Shown: piece after piece, positions 47,881 through 56,900 of the stretch
How positions within the stretch are numbered: position 1 is the stretch's first letter
How the letters are laid out: every line of letters starts with the position of its first letter
Assembly (NCBI GenBank): GCA_965243635.1
Contig: OZ251574.1
Coordinates: 2,790,001 to 2,854,000, forward strand
From: Rs1 sp000416275
Lineage (GTDB): Bacteria > Pseudomonadota > Gammaproteobacteria > Pseudomonadales > Balneatricaceae
Direction: 5' to 3'
Length of the DNA stretch: 64,000 bases
Notes under the pieces: model-generated
The model's input: only the letters and a program-made list of their open reading frames with translations
Told to the model about the DNA's origin: nothing
Databases searched by the model: none
Position numbers and translations under genes: made by a program

Positions 47881-48395
47881 GTAAGCGACACTAAATCGAC
47901 GTATTGCCTTTAGTGAATTGATTAGTTTTTTTGATTTTTTCCAAGGCAGTATTCCAAGGTAGCAGTCCATCCAGTTTTTCAGGTGTGTCCGCCTCAGATA
48001 TATGCTCAAGTACATGGAGAATATAAGTATAAGGATCTATATCGTTAGCCTTTGCGGTCTCGATCAAGGAGTAACAAGCTGCGCTTGCTTTTGCGCCTTG
48101 TGGGGTATCGGCAAATAGCCAGGCTTTGCGGCCTATTGCAAAAGGCCGGATAGCATTTTCAGCGAGCGCATTGCTAATATTGAGCTTGCCATCTTCACAA
48201 TAACCTACCAGGTACGGCCATTGATTGAGCATGTAGTACATCGCTTTATAGGTGTGACCACCTTTAAGTACTTTACTTATATTTTTTTCCAGCCAAATTT
48301 TTAACGCGTCTAGAATCGGCACCGCCAGTTCTTGTCGTACACTAAATCGCTGACTGTTATCTTTGTCTTTAATGCTAGTCTCAATTCGATAAAGC
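47881..48395 (-). mobile_element. IS66-family remnant, right end
   Basis: The terminal GTAAGCG typical of IS66-family ends is at 47881, followed on the minus strand by the 3' part of tnpC. The remnant is cut at 48395 by the end of another IS66-like element. tnpA, tnpB and most of tnpC are missing. Confidence 0.75.
47891..48394 (-). pseudogene. IS66 TnpC, C-terminal fragment
   Basis: About 168 residues, counting codons upstream of the GTG at 48322 (LYRIETSIKDKDNSQRFSVRQ). The segment LAENAIRPFAIGRKAWLFADT with its catalytic Glu, then ASAACYSLIETAKANDIDPY, and LDGLLPWN near the end, is diagnostic of IS66 TnpC. The N-terminal two-thirds, with both catalytic Asp residues, is missing. Confidence 0.85.
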
Positions 48396-48532
48396 GTAAG
48401 CGCCTAACCAACCACATACTATTCAACCTAATGCAGCACCCACTACACTAACTTCTTTTATAAGGAGTAGCGTATGGGCCGTAAATCATTAGCAGATTGG
48501 AAAACGATTGTTGAGCAACAGCTCGGCAGCGG
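48396..48532 (+). mobile_element. IS66-family remnant, left end with tnpA start
   Basis: A second GTAAGCG end at 48396 is followed by AAGGAG and an ATG at 48474 that opens MGRKSLADWKTIVEQQLGSG, an IS66 TnpA N-terminus. The sequence stops matching at about 48532, where an IS3 element begins. Confidence 0.6.
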
Positions 48533-48568
48533 TGTTTTTCAAGGTAGTTGGCACTCTTTTCTTAAATT

Positions 48569-49651
48569 TTACGCGGTATCTCGTGTCTCTTGATCGGATT
48601 CTTTATCTGGATTCAGCATCACTGCACCGATTGGGTCACAATTCCTTATCCCGTTAGGAAAACGTATTGGATTTTTCTCTTGTGCAACTTCAAGCACTGA
48701 TTTTCGATTAGATAAAATATCTCTATCTTGCATCCTATGCCTCTTGCTTGGAGAGACAAAATTTAGCTTACTATGCTTATGCTCCTCGTTATACCAAGTA
48801 ACAAAATTATCCACCCATTCGCGAGTTTCTACTAAAGATTTAAAGCCCTTGCTTGGCCATTGTGGTCGGTATTTGAGCGTCCTAAATAATGCTTCAGAGT
48901 AAGGGTTATCATTACTCACACTCGGCCTGCTCAGTGAAGCAGTTACTCCCAGCTCCTCAAGCTTCGCCTTCATGGTTAGGCACTTCATTGGAGCACCGTT
49001 ATCTGAGTGCAAGACCAGCGGCTGATTAAAGCATTGTTCACGTAGCATGCTTCGCTGCATAAGCTGAGCTGCTAACTCCCCGCACTCCTGCTCATGGACT
49101 TCATATCCAACAATTTTACGGCTGTAAATATCCTCAAACATATACAGATAATAAAATTGACCTTTGATAACCGAAGCACGATAAGTAATATCCCAAGACC
49201 AAATTTCATTGAGACTTTTAGCTTGGTAGGCTATCGGTTTACTTCTTCTCGTGATCTGTCGAGCACGGCCGCGATGATTACTTAGCTTGTTGGCCTTAAG
49301 TACTCGGTAATACGTTGATTCCGAAGCGATATAAACGCCTTCATCGAGCAGCGTTGGTACGATCTGTGATGGTGGTAAACTGGAAAATCTAGCTTCATTA
49401 CACGTCGCTAACACTTGCTGACGTTCGTCTTCTGTAAGCTTGTTCGCAGGCTTTGGTCTTACCACTGTTGCTCGTAGGTCAGCCTGTACTTTTCCTGCCC
49501 TATACCAACGACGATAAGTCCTTTTACTCAGTACAGCCACTTCACAGGCCTTGTCCAATCTTGCTCCGCTGTTCTGCGCTTCTCGGATAAGCTCTACTAT
49601 TCTTATACGCTTATCTAAGGATGTCAGCTCTCCTCGTTGTCGTCCCCCCAC
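48569..49651 (-). CDS. IS3 transposase OrfB
   Basis: A 360-residue integrase-core (rve) transposase part: WSWDITY, then LHSDNGAPM, then YSEALFRTLKY supply the DDE triad. An HTH-like region (about 10-60) precedes the core. The frame opens with a GTG inside orfA, so the active product is normally an OrfAB fusion made by -1 frameshifting. It appears intact. Confidence 0.9.
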   Translation of the reverse strand: MGGRQRGELTSLDKRIRIVELIREAQNSGARLDKACEVAVLSKRTYRRWYRAGKVQADLRATVVRPKPANKLTEDERQQVLATCNEARFSSLPPSQIVPTLLDEGVYIASESTYYRVLKANKLSNHRGRARQITRRSKPIAYQAKSLNEIWSWDITYRASVIKGQFYYLYMFEDIYSRKIVGYEVHEQECGELAAQLMQRSMLREQCFNQPLVLHSDNGAPMKCLTMKAKLEELGVTASLSRPSVSNDNPYSEALFRTLKYRPQWPSKGFKSLVETREWVDNFVTWYNEEHKHSKLNFVSPSKRHRMQDRDILSNRKSVLEVAQEKNPIRFPNGIRNCDPIGAVMLNPDKESDQETRDTA

Positions 49652-50124
49652 AAGATATTGAGCTTTTTTCTTAGCACCAATAACGCTGCTGTTTCAGCTA
49701 GCGCCTTTTCTTTATATCGCAGTTCATGCTTCAATGATTTAATTTCTGCCTTATCTGCTTTAGCCTGAATTTTTATCGTTTTAGTTTGAAATTCACTCGA
49801 CTGAAAACCACCTAAACAGTCCTTTTTCCACTCCAGAATTTGCTCTCTAAATAGCCCTTTTTCTCGACAATACTGACTGATTTCAGTTTCAGTCATCGTA
49901 GCTGTTTCGATAATGACTGCAAGTTTCGCTTCAGCAGACCAATCACTACTGGTTAGTGTTTTACCTGGCACAGGTTTACCTTCTTTTCTAATTATATCCC
50001 GCCAATGATACAAGGTTTTAGAGGAGATGCCTTCACTATGTGCTACCTCTGACACAGTCATATTCAGTGGAGGTAGTAACTTCTTTAAGATTGATTCCTT
50101 TCGTTCTTGCGAATAACGAGCCAT
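49624..50124 (-). CDS. IS3 transposase OrfA
   Basis: A 166-residue DNA-binding protein with two HTH-like regions (MTVSEVAHSEGISSKTLYHW and the stretch around 70-100) and a coiled-coil C-terminus. It overlaps orfB by 28 bp. OrfA binds the IS ends and restrains transposition; fused to OrfB it forms the transposase. Confidence 0.88.
   Translation of the reverse strand: MARYSQERKESILKKLLPPLNMTVSEVAHSEGISSKTLYHWRDIIRKEGKPVPGKTLTSSDWSAEAKLAVIIETATMTETEISQYCREKGLFREQILEWKKDCLGGFQSSEFQTKTIKIQAKADKAEIKSLKHELRYKEKALAETAALLVLRKKLNILWGDDNEES
49663..49669 (-). promoter_or_regulatory. Programmed -1 frameshift site of the IS3 element
   Basis: On the minus strand the heptamer A-AAA-AAG lies just upstream of the orfA stop. 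Slipping back one base joins LVLRKK to AQYLVGGRQRG of OrfB, the standard IS3 arrangement. Confidence 0.7.
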
Positions 50125-50201
50125 TAAGATCTCTCTTTTCCGCCCCCTATATTGAATTAAAAGATGATTTTAAGGGGTGACAACAATCCTGACACAGGGG
50201 G

Positions 50202-50286
50202 AAGGTGGGAAAAAGGTTTTGGTGGTTTGGGGAAGCTAATGACTATTCTTGATATGTTTTCATCTGATCAAATTTTTATTATTGTA
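50202..50286 (+). pseudogene. Relic of a further toxin tail plus start of an immunity gene
   Basis: 85 bp nearly identical to 44256-44338: toxin tail GGKKVLVVWGS, TAATG overlap at 50237-50241, then MTILDMFSSDQIFIIV, a close match to the start of immunity protein 2. It is cut on the left by IS3 and on the right by the IS4-like copy. It shows that the array once had at least one more unit. Confidence 0.8.
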
Positions 50287-50434
50287 ACTCAAGTTTCGGG
50301 ATTCAAATAAAATCAACAATCAACAATCAACAATCAACAATCAACACTAAGCATATGATATAAAACAAGTTGATGCCTCTTTGTGGTAAAATAATTGTTG
50401 TCTATACAAAATAAAATACCACAAGAGACATCAA

Positions 50435-51703
50435 ATGAATTCTGCCACAAAGACGGGTGTTTTGCCATCACTCACTGCTGATTTCCTCGAGCAATCTAAC
50501 CTCAGTATCGACAATACTTTTAACTCTGCTTGGAAACACCTCGGCTTTAATAGCCAGCTACTTCAAGCAAAATTTCATAAACGCTCTGGCGTGCCAGCGA
50601 GCGATATTGTGTATCTACTTATGCTGTGGGTTTGGCTAAAAACTCAATCGGTAGCTATGTTCTCTCGCGATGCATTATTGAGCTTTAGTACAGCAAAAAA
50701 AAATGCCCTCTATGATCTACTCAATCGTGAAAATGTCGACTGGAGAAAGTTACAATTATTGACCGCAAAGAAAGTGCTTAAATCTAACTCTCATAGAGGT
50801 TTAAGCGCGTTTGTTATTGATGATTCTGTGAAAATCAGGCGTGGAAAAAAGATGCCTGGCGTTTCTAGTCACTTTGACCATTTAACCGGACGCTGCGTAA
50901 TGGGTCAGCAAATCGTTACATTAGGCATCGCTAATAATTCACAATTTGTACCTGTTGATAATGAAGTTTTCATCAGTAATGTGAGAGAACAAACAGCCAA
51001 TTCTACCTTTAAAGACCATCGCAGCATTGCTGCGAAACGTTATGCTAAATCTCAGTCTCAAACCAAACCTGAAATGGTGTGTGACATGATAGCAAGGGCG
51101 ATTCGCGCAGGCATAAATGCTGATTATTTTTTGGCTGATGCATGGTTTGCCACCAAGCGCATTTTGAAAATGACAGAGACTCATTCACTGATCGCTATTG
51201 TTCGAATGAAAAGAAATAACACTAAATACCGAATACGCATCAACGGCAAGACAAAGATGCTATGTGCCAAGCAGTTATATCAACAGCCCGTAAAGGGGAA
51301 ATGGCAATCCCTGACTAAATTGCCTTACCAGAGCAAGTCTATTGTCGTTGAACTCAATCTAGCAGCGACGGATAAAGAGCACGATCAATGGATAAAAGTA
51401 AAGTTGTTATTTGTTCGATCTATGGATGAAACAAAGCAACAGGCAGGTAAGAATTATTGGGCGCTTTTTTTAACAACCGATAGTCAGATGTGTGACGAGA
51501 AGATACTTGAAGTGTACGCATTACGGTGGGGTATCGAGGTATATTGCAAAGAGGCCAAACAAAAACTTGGTTTTTTGAAAGAGCAAAGTCGTCATTACAG
51601 CGCCTATATAGCGTCGATCCATTTGACTGGGTTAAGGTTTTGTATACTGCTATTTGTGCAGAATGAAGAAGGAGTAGCCAGTGTGAGTAAGGTGAGAAAA
51701 TAG
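50435..51703 (+). CDS. IS4-like transposase, copy 2
   Basis: A 422-residue DDE transposase: FVIDDS, LADAWFA and the IS4 signature YALRWGIEVYCKEAK. The frame stops after SKVRK, but the +1 frame from there to 51914 continues with LNFASKLWGLFKALI and ends FTLRQEGLE. The full-length family protein would therefore be about 490 residues, and a one-base shift separates the last 70. The same break occurs in copy 1. Confidence 0.85.
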   Translation: MNSATKTGVLPSLTADFLEQSNLSIDNTFNSAWKHLGFNSQLLQAKFHKRSGVPASDIVYLLMLWVWLKTQSVAMFSRDALLSFSTAKKNALYDLLNRENVDWRKLQLLTAKKVLKSNSHRGLSAFVIDDSVKIRRGKKMPGVSSHFDHLTGRCVMGQQIVTLGIANNSQFVPVDNEVFISNVREQTANSTFKDHRSIAAKRYAKSQSQTKPEMVCDMIARAIRAGINADYFLADAWFATKRILKMTETHSLIAIVRMKRNNTKYRIRINGKTKMLCAKQLYQQPVKGKWQSLTKLPYQSKSIVVELNLAATDKEHDQWIKVKLLFVRSMDETKQQAGKNYWALFLTTDSQMCDEKILEVYALRWGIEVYCKEAKQKLGFLKEQSRHYSAYIASIHLTGLRFCILLFVQNEEGVASVSKVRK

Positions 51704-51919
51704 CCTTGAAGAGAGCTTATGTAGTTTAAACTTCGCGAGCAAATTATGGGGACTATTTAAGGCGTTAATTACAGGCGCTTTGAGTGATATTATCGGGCTA
51801 AGTGAAGAAGATAAACGTAAAATACTGGAAAGCATCGATCAAACAGTGGTCAATTTTTTTACACAAGACATGCAAATGGATAATTTTACTCTACGGCAAG
51901 AAGGCCTAGAGTAACGGGA

Positions 51920-51950
51920 GGAGTTCATTTTAGCTAATAAAATGAACTCC
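51920..51950. terminator. Hairpin inside the IS4-like right end
   Basis: Perfect 13-bp stem GGAGTTCATTTTA / TAAAATGAACTCC with loop GCTAA, 5 bp after the tail frame's stop. A likely terminator of the transposase message. Confidence 0.6.
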
Positions 51951-52040
51951 TAAACTTGAGTAAAAAATAGCATTCGCCAGCAAACGAGCAACTTTATAGC
52001 TGAATGTCTGATGATTTTATGCAGCGACGAACGCGGCGAC

Positions 52041-52199
52041 TTAACTTTGTGAATTTACAACCGCAGCCGTTTTTAAGGTATCTTTTGCTATTTCTTGACG
52101 AATAAAACGCACCCCAAGACCTGACATAATAATCATTGCTGCAACAATTGCCAGTGAAGGCGCTAAAGAATAAAAGTTATAAATATCAATTCCGAACAT
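52041..52199 (-). CDS. Small membrane protein, 52 aa
   Basis: An open frame of 52 codons from the ATG at 52199, with AGGAAA 8 bp upstream. One hydrophobic helix (SLAPSLAIVAAMIIMSGLGV, about 11-30) is followed by a basic R-F-I-R-Q turn and a short soluble tail, giving a single-pass protein, probably with its C-terminus in the cytoplasm. I do not recognise the family. Good start signals and sensible composition support a real gene. It lies in the 587-bp gap between the IS4-like element and the hydrolase gene; the rest of that gap shows nothing. Confidence 0.55.
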   Translation of the reverse strand: MFGIDIYNFYSLAPSLAIVAAMIIMSGLGVRFIRQEIAKDTLKTAAVVNSQS

Positions 52200-52548
52200 C
52201 ATTAATTTCCTGTAATTAATTTACCGAGTATTTCCAACACTAATCTCATTATAGTCTATAACAGAGAATCGGCCCGCTCACTCAGAGCTGAATCAGCGAC
52301 AATAGTTATAAAAATAGCACGGCTTGAAAAATGCAATAAAATAGTGATTGTTACTCGCAGGCACTGAACCTTGGCTGGCACGCCCCTCACTCGAGAATAA
52401 ACATCACTACATAGCTGCAAAAAAATTTTTCGAACAATAACACAAGCCGAGAGCAGATGCTGCTCAAAGCCGCGAATAATAGACGATATTTAGCGGCAAA
52501 TATTTTACAATACAGACCTTTAATCACTAGCTTTAGGAAGACTATATT

Positions 52549-53175
52549 TTGCAGCAAGTTCACATTGGTTCAAGAGCCGTAGCCCCCTCAAAAATTATTT
52601 GTGTGGGTCGCAACTATTTAGAGCATATCAATGAGCTCAACAATGAGATACCTGAAAATATGGTGTTGTTTTGCAAACCTAACTCGGCTATTGCCACGAC
52701 ACTAAATGCGACCCATTGTACGAAAGGGATAGTGGATGAGATACATTTCGAAAGTGAGATATGTTTTGTCTACGAAAACCAGAGATTGAGTGCAGTCGGC
52801 ATCGGCCTCGATCTGACCAAGCGCGACTTACAGTCAAAGTTAAAAGCCAAAGGCCTGCCTTGGGAGCGAGCCAAGGCCTTTGATGGCGCCGCTATTTTTA
52901 GTGATTTTGTAGCGATAGACCAGCCGAGCGATCAACTGCAGTTAACGTTACACATTGATGATCAGCTGACCCAAAAAGCGCTGATCACTAAAATGATCTA
53001 CTCCCCCAGTCAAATATTGGCGGAAATTCAAACTTTTATTAGCTTAGAAGACGGCGATATTATCATGACCGGCACGCCGCAAGGGGTGGGTAAAATTGTC
53101 AGCGGTCGCACTTTTCAGTGTAACTTATCCGCAGCGGGTAAGCTGCTAGTGAGCAAACAGTGGCTGGCAGAATAA
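52549..53175 (+). CDS. Fumarylacetoacetate hydrolase family protein
   Basis: A 208-residue metal-dependent enzyme of the FAH superfamily (YcgM-like acylpyruvase/isomerase branch). Diagnostic parts are KIICVGRNYLEHINELN, the metal-ligand Glu segment VDEIHFESEICFVY, and DIIMTGTPQGVGKI. Such enzymes act on acylpyruvates, oxaloacetate or 2-hydroxyhepta-dienedioate; the substrate cannot be fixed from sequence. The TTG at 52549 is the likely start: AGGAAG stands 8 bp upstream and no ATG fits the conserved N-terminus. Monocistronic; convergent with the HD-domain gene. Confidence 0.88.
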   Translation: MQQVHIGSRAVAPSKIICVGRNYLEHINELNNEIPENMVLFCKPNSAIATTLNATHCTKGIVDEIHFESEICFVYENQRLSAVGIGLDLTKRDLQSKLKAKGLPWERAKAFDGAAIFSDFVAIDQPSDQLQLTLHIDDQLTQKALITKMIYSPSQILAEIQTFISLEDGDIIMTGTPQGVGKIVSGRTFQCNLSAAGKLLVSKQWLAE

Positions 53176-53213
53176 TCTAGAACCTAGAATCTAGCACCTC
53201 TGCAGCAGCTGCC

Positions 53214-53762
53214 CTAAGCTCCTGTACAACAATACTGCTGATAATTAGTTATTTTACTGCTCAAGCGCGCCGCTAAATAGGGGCTAGCATCACCTAGCTG
53301 ATCGTGAATTAGCTGCGCCTCAATGCAATAGCGGAGGCATTTTTCCGCTGACCAATGGCTCGGTGGTGGCTGCAAATTAGTGGTGCGATCAGCTAATTTG
53401 ACCAGCGCGATTTCAATTGGCTGCCGCTTAATCCGCTGTAGGCTGTCTTGCATTTGTGTCGCTTTGTCACCTAGTTCCCTATTTTTAGATAAGGCCTGCA
53501 CACCCTCGGCGACTGCTTCGCCAAAGATCGATTTAAGCTGCTCAAAGCTCACCGCACAATCTTCAATAGTATCGTGAAGTAACGCACATTGCATCGCCAG
53601 GGTTGGGTTATCAAACAAGCTGTGGGGCAGTGCTGCCAACACTTCCATCGTCACCAATCCAAGATGATTGATGTAGGGCAAATCGGTGCCGGGTAACTGC
53701 TGTGAATTGTGTACCTTTGTGGCAAAATTCCACGCCTTGATATATTGATCTTGATCCCACAT
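53214..53762 (-). CDS. HD-domain hydrolase, SpoT/Mesh1-like (small alarmone hydrolase candidate)
   Basis: A 182-residue protein consisting of an HD phosphohydrolase domain only. The metal-binding and catalytic elements match the hydrolase half of RelA/SpoT: YINHL (His), ALLHDTIEDC (HD plus ED), and VKLADRTTNL (Asp, Asn). No synthetase, TGS or ACT domain is present. The size and motifs fit Mesh1-type small alarmone hydrolases, which remove pyrophosphate from (p)ppGpp; in metazoan Mesh1 NADPH is also a substrate. Function here is inference; other nucleotide substrates are possible. ATG at 53762, monocistronic, upstream of metH in map order but separately transcribed. Confidence 0.75.
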   Translation of the reverse strand: MWDQDQYIKAWNFATKVHNSQQLPGTDLPYINHLGLVTMEVLAALPHSLFDNPTLAMQCALLHDTIEDCAVSFEQLKSIFGEAVAEGVQALSKNRELGDKATQMQDSLQRIKRQPIEIALVKLADRTTNLQPPPSHWSAEKCLRYCIEAQLIHDQLGDASPYLAARLSSKITNYQQYCCTGA

Positions 53763-53904
53763 CTTTGTTTTATCCTCACTATATTTAGCGACAGGTTAAT
53801 TGACGCATGCAAGCATATCCAATATTACTCAGACTAGCCATAGCTGAACAATCATTAAAATGATTAATAAACAATCACTTGCCGGGAGCTAAGCAGCCCT
53901 CACA

Positions 53905-56900
53905 CTATTCTGGCTCATATCCTAAGTTAGGAGAGAGCCAGCGCTCCATCTCTGTTTGACTCATGCCTTTGCGCTGAGCGTATTCTTCCACTTGGTCTTC
54001 ACTGATCTTGGCAACCCCAAAATACTGTGATTCAGGATGAGAGTAATACCATCCGCTAACCGCCGCAACCGGAAACATTGCGTAGGACTCAGTGATTTGT
54101 AAACCGATATTTTGCTCGACATCTAACAGCGACCATATCTTGGCTTTCTCGGTGTGATCAGGACAGGCGGGATAACCGGGAGCAGGTCTGATACCTTGAT
54201 ACTTTTCTTTAATCAAACTTTCATTATCAAGCGCTTCACTGTCAGCGTAGCCCCAGTACTCGCGGCGCACTTTAGCGTGCATATACTCCGCGAACGCCTC
54301 TGCCAACCGATCCGCTAGCGCCTTGGCCATAATGCTGTTGTAATCGTCAAAATCGGCTTCGTATATTTTTGCTAACTCCTCGACACCAAACCCAGTAGTC
54401 ACTGCAAAAGAGCCGATGTAATCTTTTAGTCCAGTCTCTTTAGGGGCGATATAATCGGTTAAACAGTGGTTTGCTTTGCCGGCAATTTTGCTGGTTTGCT
54501 GACGTAAATTACTGAGCGTGCATAACACTGTTGTGCGCTGCTCATCCGTGTAAATTTCAATATCATCGGCAATCGCATTAGCTGGAAACAGACCAACGGT
54601 TGCATAGGCGGTGAAAAGTTTATTTTTCAATATATGCTTGAGCATCGCCTGGGCATCGGCGAATAACTTGGTGGCTTCGACGCCGACCACATGATCTTTT
54701 AATATTCTCGGGTAGCGCCCTGCCAGCTCCCAGGTATGGAAAAAAGGGCTCCAGTCAATAAAGCTCACCAGCTCTTGCAGCGCAAAGTCTTTAAATACTT
54801 GTACCCCTAATACTTTGGGTACTGGCGGTGTGTATCTCGCCCAATCTATAGCTTGTTTGTTCGCTCTGGCCGCCTCAATCGTCACGCGGCGCTGATCATT
54901 CGCTCTGGCGGCAAATCTGCTTCTTATTTCTTGATACTCCTGCCGAGTTTCTGCGACAAAAGGTGCTTTTCGCTCACTGGAGAGTAGAGTGCCCACCACA
55001 CCGACCGCACGCGAGGCATTACTGACATACACAACTTGATCATTCTTATAACCTAGATCAATTTTTACCGCGGTATGCGCCTTCGAAGTAGTGGCCCCGC
55101 CGATCAATAGCGGGATATGAAAATCTTGGCGCTGCATCTCTTTTGCCACATACACCATTTCATCTAAAGAGGGAGTTATCAGCCCCGACAGACCGATCAT
55201 GTCAGCATTGTGCTCACGGGCGGTGTCTAATATTTTTTGCGCAGAGACCATCACTCCCAAATCGATGATTTCGTAATTATTACACTGCAACACCACACCG
55301 ACAATATTTTTGCCAATGTCATGTACGTCCCCTTTCACGGTTGCCATCACTATTTTACCGGCACTGTAGCTCTCACCGGCTTTTTTTTCTGCATCGATAT
55401 AGGGCATTAGATAGGCGACTGCCTTTTTCATGACCCGCGCAGACTTCACCACTTGCGGCAAAAACATTTTCCCTGAACCAAATAAATCACCGACTATTCC
55501 CATGCCGTTCATTAACGGTCCCTCGATCACTTCTAGCGGTCGGGCATAGTTGTGTCGGCACTCTTCGACGTCTTGATCGATAAACTCGGCAATCCCTTTC
55601 ACCAGTGCATGCGACAATCGCTGATCGACAGCCCAACTCCGCCACTCCTGCTGTTCCTCTTCCTGAACACTGCCGTCGCCTCGATATTTCTCGGCGATCG
55701 CCAATAAGCGCTCAGTGCCGTCGGCCCGCCGATTAAGCACAATATCTTCAACATGCTCACGCAGCTCGTCTGGCAAGTCATCGTAAATGGCCAGCTGCCC
55801 TGCGTTAACTATCCCCATACTCATGCCATTCTTGATCGCGTGATAAAGAAACACACAGTGAATCGCCTCACGTACCGGGTTATTCCCTCTAAAAGAGAAA
55901 GAGACGTTAGAGACACCACCCGACACTTTCGCATAAGGTAAATTTTTGCAGATCCAAGCGGTCGCTTCGATAAAGTCTACTGCGTAATTGTTGTGCTCTT
56001 CGATGCCGGTCGCGATAGCAAAGATGTTGGGATCGAAGATAATATCTTCTGCGGGAAAACCAACTTCATCGACCAAAACCCGATACGAGCGCTGGCAAAT
56101 GTCAATTTTCCGCTGGTAGGTATCGGCCTGCCCCTCCTCATCGAAGGCCATCACGATCACCGCGGCCCCATAGCGACGAATGATTTTGGCTTTTTCAACA
56201 AAGCTATCCCGACCCTCTTTTAGCGATATCGAGTTAACCACTCCCTTGCCTTGTATCCACTGCATACCAATTTCCAGCACTTCCCATTTTGAAGAGTCGA
56301 GCATAATCGGCACAATTGAAATATCTGGCTCAGTCGCTATCAACTTTAAAAAACGCTCCATGGCGAAGTTGGCATCCAACATGCCCTCATCCATGTTGAT
56401 ATCGATAATTTGCGCACCGTTTGCGACTTGCTCACGGGCAACTTCTAAAGCCGTTTCATAATCGCGCTCTTTGATTAATCGTTTAAATCGTGCCGACCCG
56501 GTCACATTGGTGCGCTCACCTACGTTGACAAACAGTGAATCCTCAGCAATATTCATCGGTTCCAGGCCCGACAAGCGACAGATCTTTGGCTGCTGCGGAA
56601 TTTTTCGAGCACCGTGCACTTCAATTGCCGCCTTGATCACCGCCATATGCTCAGGGGTCGTACCACAACAGCCACCGATCATATTGACGAAACCTGAAGC
56701 TGCCCACTCCGCCATTTCAACGGCCATTTGCTCGGGGGTCTCATCGTACTCCCCAAAGGCGTTCGGCAAGCCCGCATTCGGGTGCGCGGCGACAAAAGTG
56801 TCGGCGACTCTGGACAGTTCGGCCACGTACTGTCGTAACTCTTTAGGCCCTAGCGCACAGTTAAGACCAATAAGAATCGGTTTGGCGTGGCGCACAGAAT

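Larger units (their letters stand above)
48533..50196 (-). mobile_element. IS3-family element
   Basis: Two overlapping transposase frames on the minus strand. Proposed ends are TGT... at 48533 and ...ACA at 50196, with imperfect inverted similarity (TCAAGGTAGTTGGCAC versus TCAGGATTGTTGTCAC). No clear target duplication is seen. It is inserted in IS66 debris on one side and abuts a toxin/immunity relic on the other. The ends are approximate. Confidence 0.7.
50287..51961 (+). mobile_element. IS4-like element, copy 2 (complete)
   Basis: 1675 bp with ends ACTCAAGTTTCGG / inverted ACTCAAGTTTAGG. A tandem CAACAAT-type 7-bp repeat (about five units, 50312-50346) lies between the left end and the transposase and is absent from copy 1. 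No matching target duplication is found, so the flanks were rearranged after insertion. Confidence 0.85.

Noticed and set aside
50310..50350. CRISPR-like short tandem repeat (CAACAAT units)
   Set aside because: Units are 7 bp and contiguous with no spacers; it is a simple tandem repeat inside the IS4-like end.
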